From the NCBI GenBank assembly GCA_021527695.1, contig JAKFAO010000001.1, positions 1,922,001-1,986,000 of the forward strand: a DNA stretch of 64,000 bases, written 5' to 3'. Below the pieces are notes generated by a model. It ran no database searches. It had not been told where the DNA came from and worked only from the letters and a program-made list of their open reading frames with translations. Below are positions 1-11,292 of the stretch, piece by piece (the first letter of the stretch is position 1; each line of letters starts with the position of its first letter). Position numbers and translations under genes: made by a program. The DNA is from Naematelia aurantialba. Its lineage: Eukaryota; Basidiomycota; Tremellomycetes; Tremellales; Naemateliaceae.

Positions 1-3000
1 AAAAGTCTGAACCTGCGACCCTCGCTTTGGCCAGAAGAGGGACTGACAGATGAGCTCGTGACCTGCCCGGGTGGCAATTCGGCAAATGAACTCACTGAAA
101 TCCAACGCCTGCGAACCGAATGAAAGGGAAAACAGGACGAGATTGTACACTTGAAGCATTTGCGCATAGTTCAAGTACCCAGCCAAGATGAATTTCATCC
201 CGACCCACATGAGCAGGGCTGGCGAGTTCAGTTCCTTCCGATAGCCACCCGAACCAGAAACACTGACCTTGGGAAAGTAAGGGCAGGCCTACCAGTAGAC
301 CAATTCCAATGGCAACGATCCAGGCTGCACGACTCCCGCTCTGAAGCGCAGCAGCAGCATCTTGGTCGAATTTCTCCCTGAAAACTGACTCCAGCGCCAT
401 AGCACGGATACCCCGGATGCTTGATACACTCTGGATGTCCTCAGCTTCCACCTAAATTTCTTCGAATCCAAGGCAGTTCTAGCTTACCTCGTAAAACGTT
501 CTGGCAATGGCTTCCCTCTTCGCCTTATTTGCTACCTCTGCTTGATTGACCATTGAGTTGCTTCCAGTGACGACAGCCGCGAACATCGGCGCAACCGCGA
601 TTCCGACCAACGTCAAGCGCCAATCTACCACCATGGCCCATATGATGCCCATGCCGACCATGATGACAAACACAAGGGCTTTGCCAATCACATCGCTCAT
701 CAGGTGCGACATGTCTTCGGCGTCCTTGATGAGAGTTTGGACGAGGCGGGCAGGCGCGTTCACCGACTCGTCGAAGAATGACGAATCTTGCATGAGCACT
801 GTCTCATATGCCCTCTCGCGGACCTTGGCAGTCCAGATCGATGCACCACCATAGAGAAAGTACTCTTGGACAAACGCGGATATCCCTTGGGCAACACAAA
901 GCGCCAACACGATGAGGCTGTCTGTCTGAAGGCTCGAACTGGATCCGCCTTCTCCGACGATCAGCATGAGCTTCGCCAGAAAGAAGGACCATATTGGCGT
1001 GGAAGCGCCATGACCAACAGCTCCGATCACTCCAACAAGCACAAATAACTTTGACGGAACTGTCGGGAAGAAGCGACGGACTAGCGTTGTGACGGGCAAG
1101 ATAGGGCGAGAGGGACCCGATGGGGGGACCGCGATAGCGACTTCGCTCTTCAGCTCCTCGTTCACCTCACCACTGGTAGTGAATGGCAAGTGACGTGAAT
1201 ATCGGAGTTGTGGAACAGCCACATCCTTCTCCACCGCTTCGAGGCCGGTGGCTGGATTTCGGGATCGAGTTGATTCAATGCTGAGTTTCACGAAAGTCGG
1301 ATTGTCATGGCTTGGTCGATGCGATAGGCGACTTGCTGTTCGATGGGACAGGCGGCTTTGCAATCGCGAGTGATAGCTTGGGACGGTCAGTGACGATCGG
1401 TTCTGTGGCGTTATGTCGCTCTCATGACTTGGCCAGTTCGATATATTTGGGATGACGCTGAGTCGTCTGGAATCGCGCCTCTCGTTGACAGAAGATCGGC
1501 TGCCCACTTGAGCGTATTCGTCCAGAAGGTCATAGTACGTCGCGCTGATTGGTCGCGTTCCGATGCTGGATCGTGGCAGCGGGGACCGATCGAAGGTGAG
1601 CATCTCTTCGACGTCCCCGGTCTCCGGTCCTCTCCATTCGCACATCTTGGGAGTTATAGGCTCCACAGCCTGTTCAGCAGCCATCGACGCAAAAACGCCG
1701 ATTTCCGAGTTGTGCAATGGCGTCTTGCGCATCAGATCGGAACGAAACCCCTGCTCAGCGATAACACCGTTGGACATGACGTAGACAAAGTCCTCGGGAA
1801 GTATTTGAGACAGGTCATGGGTGATGACTATTGTCGTCTGATTCTTGCGCCACTGTTTGATGTTCTCGAAAACGACCACTCGGGATGTAGCATCAAGGGC
1901 CGACGTAGCCTCGTCTGAGGTCAGCCAATGCACCGAAACTGAAGCTCACCTAGGATGAGAATGGTTGGGTTCCTGATTCGCGCACGAGCAATTGCAAGTC
2001 TTTGCCTCTGTCCGCCACTTAAACTACTCCCACCTGTGCCAAGCACTGTCTCATAGCCATCCGGCAATGCATCGATGAAATCATGGACCATTGCCATTTT
2101 GCAAGCCTCGATGACCTCTTGTCTTGTAACGTCCTTGGGCCGTCTAGGAATTCCAGTCCTAGGATCTGCACCAGCACCTGCCAGTCCCATTGCGACGTTG
2201 TCGTGCACGGACATGTCGAAAAGAATACACCCCTGTTGAACGGCAGCGATGTTTTCCCGAGTAAACTCTTCGTCCAGGTATCGGAAACTTTGGTCGTCCA
2301 GGGTGATTTCGCCACTCGGAGTATAAAGCCGCAGCAGTAGCTGCGCAACGGTTGATTTCCCAGAACCAGAGCCGCCAACGATAAATGTTGTCTCGCCTGC
2401 TGGTAGAAAGAGTGTGATCTTTCGTAGAACAAGATCGTTTGGCCTCGAGGCATAGGCAAATGACACGCTCTTCAAGTTGAACTCGCCTCGACAACGAGGT
2501 GGCCGGATCCCTTTTAAACTAAAGCGCTTGGTCGGATTACTGTGTGAAGATGAACGCGGCGAGATGATAGCCAAGAAAGGATTGGAAGTGGGTCGACTAG
2601 GCTCCTCCTTGATGAGAGTCATCAAAGACGCCATTGACATCTTGCCCTTCGTCACTCTAGTAAGTTGAGGGATAGCTGCTTGAAGAGCACTTGCTGCGAG
2701 CAGGCATGCCCAGAACACGGTCATTACCGTGCCACTAGAGGCTTGGCCATTCCGAACCACTTTTGCCCCGTACCAGAAGCCAAGGACAAATGTGGCATAC
2801 AGCACGAAAGCGGACAAGCCAAGATTGAGGCCCCAGATGAAACCTTGTCTGAGCAGGCTGTGCTTTGCCTTGCTGATTGCCCTCGTAAAGCGGCTGGACT
2901 CGGTTTGTTGTGCGTTGTGCGCTTTCACGGTGGCGATTGCGGATGCGGCGCATTCGGCATCTGTGGACGCCTCCGCGAAAGCTCGCCGTTCTTGTGCGTA

Positions 3001-4363
3001 AAGCGGTTGCAGGATGACTTGAGAGACAATTTGGATCAGGACCACAGCGGGCATGGTGCTGAGAGTCACCAGGGCGAGTATAGGTGATTTGACCAGAGCC
3101 AGAATGAAGCAGAGAAGGAAGGTGCACAAATCCTGCAAACATGCTCCCATAGGCTGAGCAGTGCCCATCCGGACATCATCCGTCTCCCTACTTGTCAACC
3201 AAGAATAACGCACAAGCTCACTTGGTAAATTTGGTCAACAATCCTCCGACGCCCACATTGTCCTTGGAGGCGTCCACCTGCATCCCCATCCCAGTATCAA
3301 ACCACTGCATGTCCTTCCGCTGCAATTGACCGTAGACTGTCTCTCTCAATCGATGAGCCACTGTTTCGCCATGCAAGATCCAGAATGAACCTCGGAGGTA
3401 GTTCAGTGCGATACCCACAGCACCGGCTGCAAGAAGCTTGACAGCGACCGTGACTATTCCGCTCCGAAGCGAATCCCTCTGCTCCTCTGTCCCAACGCCT
3501 GACAGAGGGTAACTGGCGAAGATTTCAAAGGCATCACCGACCACAGTCGACATGTATGGCTGGATGACAGATCCAGCCGCAGAGCACATCACGGCAGGAA
3601 GGAGGAGGCAAATGAGGTCTCGTCGGGTGGATAGGGCGAAGAGATGGCGAAATCTGGGCCGGATAGGGTCGATTGCTGTTGGCGGTCTCATGACCTCTTT
3701 AGGAGAGAGATCGAGATGCTGTGTCAGTGTCGAGGGCGGTATGGGGACGGACGACGCATGCTTGCAAGGCCTTTCCCCCGGCATGCTTCGGTACTCGTCC
3801 AGCCGCGGTCCGTAGATAGCATTGGAATCAGGTGAGAGGTCGCTCATATCAAGGCTGTCGTCCATTTTGGCTTCCCACATAGTCTGTATGTTCTGATGAG
3901 TGAAGAGCGTCCGATCAGAGTCCGGGCTGGACACGATAATGTCTTCGATGGCTACTGAATGTCGATCATCGAATGGCGAGTCAGTTGTCGTTACTTGACG
4001 TACAGGGGTGAGCTCTAGGGTATCGGTGAATGGGGAGGCTTGATGTGACCGTGTAGTCGAGTAGACTGACTGGACAGTCGGCGGGGTGTGGGGAAGCGCC
4101 GTGTCGCTTGCCTGCCGAATCGTTGAAGTAGGGGAGCGTACTCGTTGTGGGCTGCTCGCTGTCGAGTTGGGATAGCGCGGGTACCGAGACTCGGCGTTCG
4201 ATCGCACATCCGATGGCGAACGGGCGAAGGCTGGTGAAGGTAGCGGTCGTCGAGCGGAGGTGGATCCATATGGATCGTAGGCTGTAGGAGGCGTCGAAGG
4301 GGGATTCACTTCAGGTGCGGATGTCGAGGAGGGTCGACTCATGGCGTCGACGACTGTCTGCAT
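1..4363 (-). CDS. STE6: Full-size ABC-B exporter, STE6-like (a-factor/pheromone exporter family), cut at window edge
   Basis: ATP-driven membrane exporter; in fungi this full-length ABCB type includes Ste6, which exports farnesylated mating pheromone. The start is ATG at 4363. About 230 residues of Ser/Pro-rich cytosolic N-terminus precede the first transmembrane domain (about 3700-2650). The first nucleotide-binding domain follows: Walker A GGSGSGKST near 2360, signature LSGGQ near 2020, and Walker B / DEATSALD, which is split by a short intron at about 1919-1950. A Ser-rich linker follows (about 1750-1130), then the second transmembrane domain (about 1110-90). The second ATPase domain lies left of base 1. 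At least four short introns are visible. A general MDR-type exporter is the alternative, because the second half of the ATPase core is not in view. The family call is firm; the STE6 name is inferred from relatives. Confidence 0.8.
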
Positions 4364-4874
4364 TCCTTTGGTATTCGGAAAGGCACTGGGCAGGGTGTAG
4401 AAGTTGGTTCAACACAGGCAGCCAAGTCAATGAGGATACTACTTGCTACTAGACTGTGATCATAAATATAGCTGCAAGTCAGTAAATACCCGGTATGCAG
4501 GGTTTGGAGCGAGGAGAATGAACAAGTGAGAAACTGCGATGTAGGCTGCGTCGATTTCCGCTCAAGAAACTGCCCGTTTGACTGCCATGCTGGGATAGGA
4601 GGGATGCATCGTCGAAGCTGCGACTCTCTTGGTCGTGTATTGTTCGTCTGGCAAGGGATCAGAGCCAGAATACACGGTACAACAACAATAAACGACAGAT
4701 TGAAAGAACAATAAGAGGTGGAAAAGGTAGCCTCAGGGCGGGGACAGAACCAAGTCTGTTACGTAAGTTCAACGGGGTCCTAGTCTCCCACGCTTGCCTC
4801 TTCAGATCACCTCCACTTCTACACGTCGACCTTTGACTTTGTGAGCGCGCATTCTTGCTGCGACAAAACGAGCC
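4364..4874. promoter_or_regulatory. Divergent promoter between STE6-like and UGGT genes
   Basis: 511 bases without a coding signal, between the two start codons. A TATA-like stretch (TATATTTA on the minus strand, about 4462-4471) lies roughly 100 bases upstream of the ABC gene. Two AACAAT cores, resembling general HMG-box targets, lie at about 4681-4715. No function is demonstrated for either. Confidence 0.45.
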
Positions 4875-7800
4875 ATGCGTCGAGCAGCATTCATCGCAGC
4901 TCTGGCGGCTGTGTTTGCGTCAGCTGCTTCACCGCCGCTCAGCGTCACCCTCGAGACGTCTTGGTCAGCGCCACCTTTGCTGCTCGAGATACTGTAAGAT
5001 CCCTGTTTGTTCACCAGTCCGGTTAGACTGATTTCGTCCAGCGAGAATGTGTATGACGAAAACCCATCTTCCTATCTTCCCTTGCTCCATCTAGTGTCTA
5101 CACACCTTCCTTATAACATCTCCGACCTCGCCCATCAAGATCTCTTGATTCGGGCGACGGACGTCATCACCACCCATGAACTCCTTACCAAACCCTCATC
5201 CCTCTCTACATTCGAACTCGCCCTTGCTCTGCATACCGCCGTCCCGCGGATACAAGCTTTATACAGCTACTATGCGGATCACATTAATGAGGTATCTCTC
5301 GGTGTGGCCCAGTGCGGCTCGTGGGTGGAGTACAGGGGTAAGGGATTTTGCGATGCGGCAGAGTTGAAGAGGGATTTGGAGCTTAGCATCGAGGGAGCCG
5401 TACATCTTCCGTACGTACCAGCATCAACCTATGCAAATAACTGCTAATTTTTGCAGTGAACATTTTCCCCCTATCCTGCCGTTCGACCATATATCCCGGC
5501 ATGGCCCAGATTTTGCCGGTTCGCCAATCGCCATCTTCTACTACGACCCTTACAGCCCATCCTCTGCAAAACTGCTGAGTTATTTAGCTCAACATTCGAA
5601 CCTGGACCCATCCTTCCGATACGTGGTCCGATATCGTCCGCCTCTTTCACAAGAGGACGTTGTGCACCGTGCGGTACTGTCAGGCTACGGTGTTGAGATG
5701 GTATTGAAGAAGACGGATTATCTTGTTGTCGATGATAGAAGCCAAGGGGTGGCTGCCAGAACTGCCACTCCTGGCGATGGCCAAAGCGTGGACGAGAGGT
5801 CCGGGCCCTTTACCGGCACCTTAGGGAAGATGTCGGATGACGCAGCTGGTCTTACCATGGAGGAACTTAAGCGTAAGTCCATCCTAACCGCAAGAGCTGA
5901 TGGACATAGTTATTGGTGTCAAGGCGGCAACACTAATCATGTCATCCGATGATCCACTCGATGCCTTCCTGCATCTGTCTCAAGACTTCCCCAGGTACTC
6001 TGCGGCCGTCGCGGAACAAGTCAGTCCGTCAGAAGCCATCCAGGCGAAAGTCATACAGAACATACGGAGGGGCCCTGCCGGACCTGCTTTCTACATCAAT
6101 GGAAGAGCTTTACTAGAGCCGGAGTTGAATGTTTTCTCGTGCGTGACGTATTCTTCCGGGTGGTGCTGTGACTGACAACACCAGTCTACTAAAAACCCTT
6201 CGCGCAGAGCGAGATCTGGTGCTGGATCTCACGTCCATCGGTCTGTCGCCAAAGAAAGCCGTTGATCTCATTTCCGACCCTATGGTTGGTGAAACACAGA
6301 CGGGCGAAGAGCCAGGCGAGGCTGTCGTCGATGCAAGCGACAGGATCGAGGGTGGCGGCGTCATCACGTGGTGGAACGACGTCGAGAAGGACAAGCGGTA
6401 CAGGCAATGGCCAGAGTCCTTACAAGGAGTGAGCTTAGTGGTTCTTGTTCTTCGAGATTGTCGCTGACTACCTGCTGAGTTTCTTCGCCCTCTATACCCG
6501 GGCCAATTCCACCAGGTCAAGCGGAATGCGTTCAATATTGTCTTTGTACTTGACCTGTCGCTTGGGCCATCGCTCGACACGATTGCCAGCTCTATCAGCA
6601 GCCTGATCCAGCGGGGCCTGCCGTTCCGATTTGGTGTGGTGCCCATGTATACCCACGGGCAAGATGACCTATGTAAGTCTGTGTCAGTCATCCCAGCTTA
6701 CAAATCTCAGCCTTGCAAATGGCTAAACTGTTCCTATATTCGGTTCAGACTTTCGGCCGCAGTGCCACGAAGAACATGTTGCAGCAGGTAAGCAACACCT
6801 GGTCATGCGGTAGGAAACCTGATGAATGTCGTAGATCGTGTCGCAGACTCCTAGTACAGCAGTCAATCCGGGAGTCGTCAAACTGGATATCGCTCGTCAG
6901 GCGTACGAAGCTATGACCGATAGCGTTGGCAAGCCCTCTCTTTCTTTCGACGAAGTCATGGCCTCCAGCGAGTTTGACACTCCTTTACGCTTGATCGATC
7001 GCTACAATGGGCGATTAATGGCCACCAGCGAAGAATCACCTTCTGGGCACGTGTTTGTCAATGGCAAGCATGCACCCATGAGCGGAGTGAGTATTCTTCA
7101 CTCACTGAGCTTGCCTTTCACTCCAGGCTGATAATGTTGGCTGAAAATGTTGACACGAACAGGCGTGGATAGCACATGTACAAAACGAATTGCAGATTCA
7201 GATTCCCTTCCTTCAGGAACAGGTGAGCTCGCCAAACACCGATTTTATCAGCGTCTCACTCGGTAGATCGTGTTGGGTAATGTCCCTGAGGACGTCGCCA
7301 CTTTCTTCTACGATCTTCCCTCTGCGTCAACTAGGCGTAACAAGCTCATCGTACCGTCTTTAAGTGGCAACAAGCTCAAAGTCGTTAACCTCTTAAATCT
7401 CTTTGCACTGGACTCTACCCACAAGCTAGAGTCCGACTTCATCTACACCGGTGAATCCACTCACCGACTATCTGACCCCCGCTGATAACAACAGAGTCAG
7501 ACCGTGGGGCACCTATAAGCATGTGGGTCATTGGTGACCTCGATAGTCCGGACGGCCGGCGAGTCGTCCGAGATGCTTTGCGCCATCTCCAGGTGAGAGA
7601 AACGTTCTTCATCTTGCAGGATGAACGTTTCTGAGCAACATACAGACACCGCAATGCAGTTCCCGCCTAGGATTCATCCACGTCCCTCCAACAACATCCA
7701 CCTCAAACACGGGCTCGCGTGCCTCACTCTCGACAGTCATATACCAGCTTCTCATGGAATCAGCGCTGAGCCAAACGACGTCCGCTTCGATGCTACAACT

Positions 7801-10800
7801 GCTGGACGAATTAGAATCGCAGACAGATAATCCGGATCAGGATGGCAGAATATTACAATCAGAGGACTCTGAGCGGATTTCTGAACAGACACCGCTCAAC
7901 GCATTCTCGTCAGAGGGATGGCGCGCACCTGATACTGCTGCAGCGGCGGAGTTCTGGAAAGTTGGCACAGCCATTAAGGAACGCCTTGGTCTGCGTAGTG
8001 ATTTGCCACATCTTCTCCTGAACGGACGAGTAAGCCATCCCTTCCGAATTACTGCGCTCGAAGCTCACCCGTGATTAGCTGATTGGGCCACTGGCATCGA
8101 CAACATTCTCCTTCGAGGACTTCGATGCCCTAGAAATATATGAACATCGCAAGCGTGTCAAGCGTATAGTCGACGTCCTGAAGACGATGTATGACGATCT
8201 ATCCGTTTTCGACAGGTACGTTTCAGCCTCGGTGCATCATTTCAGCTAAAGGCGTCGCAGACCAGCTCTGGCCAGGTTGATATCAATTGCTTCCTCTGTG
8301 ATTGCTAAAGCCTACGAGTCGAGCGATGCAGAAGGGAGCTTTATGCCACCTCCACAGGCGCGGAACCGCTACTATGAGCGGTATGACGATGGGGTCTTGT
8401 GAGGAACATGGGACGTCCAAGGCTCTCCTGCTAAATTCCTTAGGTCTTTCACCGTCGGCGAACCGGACACCGCACTCATTCGGGTGGCCGTGGTTGTGGA
8501 TCCGATTTCCGAAGTTGCTCAGAAATGGTCCAGCATCGCGAATGTTTTGTCGCAAATGGAGAATGTTTCGGTTTCTGTTCATCTTGAACCCAAAGCAGCG
8601 GTCACCGAGGTGAGCCTCTCACGCTTCGTTCCGCCCGTGCGGTGTTTGACGTGACCTACAGATGAAATTCAAACGATTTTACCGTTGCGTCCTATCGCCA
8701 CGAATTGCGTTTGACGTGGACGGAAATGAAGTTACTCTCGGTGCAACTTTCAACTATCTTCCATCCAAGCCAATATTCACTCTTGGTCTGGACACACCGC
8801 CATCGTGGATCGTTTCGCCAAAGACATCCCCCTACGATCTGGATAATCTTGTTCTCTCTCACGTATCTGGACCTGTCGACGTGGTCTTCAGCCTCAAGCA
8901 GCTGTTGATCGAGGGACATGCGCGGGAAGCCAACAATGCTCCTCCGCGAGGGCTACAGCTGCAGCTAACCAAGAATGGTCTGGAGGTTGCTGGTGATACG
9001 CAGGTCATGGCGAATCTTGGATACTTCCAGTTCAAGGCATCTCCTGGAGTGTACGATCTCGCCATCCGACCTGGACGAGGCACAGAGGTGTACGATCTCG
9101 AGAGTGTCGGAGGTGAAGGTCTTGATAGTCTCAATGTCTCGGAGACAGGTACGGGATTGGCTCTGATTTCGTTTGAGGGAAAGACGATCTTTCCTCGTTT
9201 CAAACGGAAAGACGGCATGGAGAGGGCCAATGTCCTGGTCGAGGAGGCGGCAGTGCCCCAAAAGAGCTTGGGGGAAGCTCTTTGGACCCAGTGAGGACCT
9301 GTCTCCCTCAATTTATCACAGTTCAACAGGCACTGATGGATTAGATTGAAATCTGTCGTTGGGCTTGCGAAGGATGTCCCGGCCGTCGCACCGAAGACTC
9401 GACATGCCGATGTCAATATCTTTACTGTGGCTTCAGGACTGTTGTATGAGGTGGGTACCTGCCTTGTCGTTCGCCTTGTCCCGCGACGAGTCTCTTGTTC
9501 CCAGATGCGTTTCGATCCCCATATGAGTTGCTTTCCCAGGTGCGTTACTGACTGGTACAGCGCTTCGCATCGATCATGATCCTCAGTGTCATGAGGCATA
9601 CGAACAGTTCCGTCAAGTTCTGGTTCATTGTGCGTACTGCGGCACCAGAAAGTCTCTGCACCAGCTGATAGAGCCAGGAAAACTTCCTATCTCCAACGTT
9701 CTTGGAGTTTATTCCGCATCTTGCGGAAGAATATGGCTTCCAGTGAGTCAATGCCCGCGATATTCGTGATCGCACTCTGACGAGATAGGTATGAGCTGGT
9801 GACTTACAAGTGGCCGCATTGGCTTCGCGCTCAAACCGAGAAGCAGCGGATCATCTGGGCGTACGTCTCACTCTCTGACTCCTAGGAGTTGATCTTGACC
9901 CTCCCATTCCACCAGTTATCATGTACAGCTGACACTCACTCTTGCAGGTACAAGATCCTCTTTCTGGATGTGCTCTTCCCAATGGATCTGGACAAAGTGA
10001 TATTCGTCGACGCGGACCAAATCGTTCGGGTAGACATGAAAGAGCTGGTAGATGTGGATCTGCAGGGGAAAGTATATGGTTATGCGCCCATGGGGGATGA
10101 TAGGGAAGAGATGGAGGGATTCCGTTTCTGGAAGACGGGGTATTGGAAGGATGCTCTGAAAGGGAGACCATATCATATTTCGTGAGTCCGAGTGCATTCA
10201 GATGAGATGGACTACAAGTCTGACAGCGTAGCGCGTTGTATGTGGTGGATCTCAAGCGGTTTAGGCAGGTGAGTCGGACGATGAGGTCGACGACAGCTCG
10301 CTATGAGTTGCAACTGAAGTGCATAGCTTGCCACCGGAGACCGCCTTCGAGGCCAGTACCACGCTCTTTCAGCCGACCCAAACTCGCTGGCAAATCTGGA
10401 CCAGGACCTGCCCAATTCGATGCAAGATTCAATTCCTATACATACTCTCGACGCGGACTGGTTATGGTGTCAAACTTGGTGTTCCGACGAGCGGCTTGCA
10501 CGGGCGAAAACCAGTGCGTGCTCTCCCTCTTGCAGACAAAGCCATCGGCTGATATGTGATTGTCAGTCGACCTATGCCAGAATCCATTGACTGTATGTTG
10601 TTATTTTGTGGCTGGGTCAAAGAAAGGCCTTTTGGAGCGTGGCTGACAGAGTGCAGAAAGAGCCTAAATTGGTCAGGGCGCGGCAAATCCCCGAGTGGGA
10701 TAGCTACGATCGCGAGATTGCTGCTTTGGCGGCGAGGCTGTCGGGCGAATCAGGCGCGATGGCTGCAAGTGTGGATGATCTGGCATCAGAGAAGAGTGCG

Positions 10801-10962
10801 GGTGTCCCCTCGGATGGCGCGGGTAGTGACGCTGCACCTGACGAGGGTGAAACCGCCGCCACTGCCACTGACGACACGGATACCATTTCCACTGAAGACG
10901 CGGATACGGACGATGTGGATGACGGCAACCGTGCTGCGACGCATCTGGAAGACGAGCTATGA
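4875..10962 (+). CDS. gpt1: UDP-glucose:glycoprotein glucosyltransferase (ER folding sensor)
   Basis: ER-lumenal enzyme that re-glucosylates N-glycans of misfolded glycoproteins so that they re-enter the calnexin cycle. The start is ATG 4875, which encodes a signal peptide ([19 protein letters not shown]). An intron at 4994-5041 follows, then the typical N-terminus ([18 protein letters not shown], then [10 protein letters not shown]). The long middle part corresponds to the thioredoxin-like and beta-sandwich folding-sensor region. The GT24 catalytic domain is near 9880-10700: the DxD motif in [11 protein letters not shown], then GYAPMGDD and [10 protein letters not shown]. The gene has many introns of 40-60 bases. 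The end is unusual: about 70 acidic, Ser/Thr/Asp-rich residues, then LEDEL, a variant of the HDEL-type ER retrieval signal. Total length is near the family norm of about 1500 residues. The single-copy family makes the call secure. Confidence 0.93.
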
Positions 10963-11292
10963 ACGGGGACAACTAGTTGCTGAGCTGGCTGAGCTGTGGT
11001 CATCATGCATTGCATCGACGGCAGTCAGTACGGACGAGAGACGGATCAGGACCACGTGGCGTCGGTTTTGGGCGGCGTTGTTTTCCGAGGCGGGCCACCG
11101 CGGTGCAACCAACGAGGTTTCGTAGTTTTGACTTGGTCTCGCCTCTCTACATTCTACTACTTCTCTACGACTCTTAAGACTACCCGAGACTCGACTCGGG
11201 TTCCCGTCGTTGTTTTCGTCGTCCTCGTCTCGTTCGTGCTCTTATCCCCATCCATCAGTGTCGGTACGAGCCAACCTCCAGCCTCGCTCGCG
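10963..11292 (+). promoter_or_regulatory. Intergenic UGGT to KGD2
   Basis: 330 bases holding the 3' end of the glucosyltransferase transcript and the KGD2 promoter. It is CT-rich near 11140-11260, as is common upstream of basidiomycete start codons. No repeat or RNA gene was seen. Confidence 0.4.
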
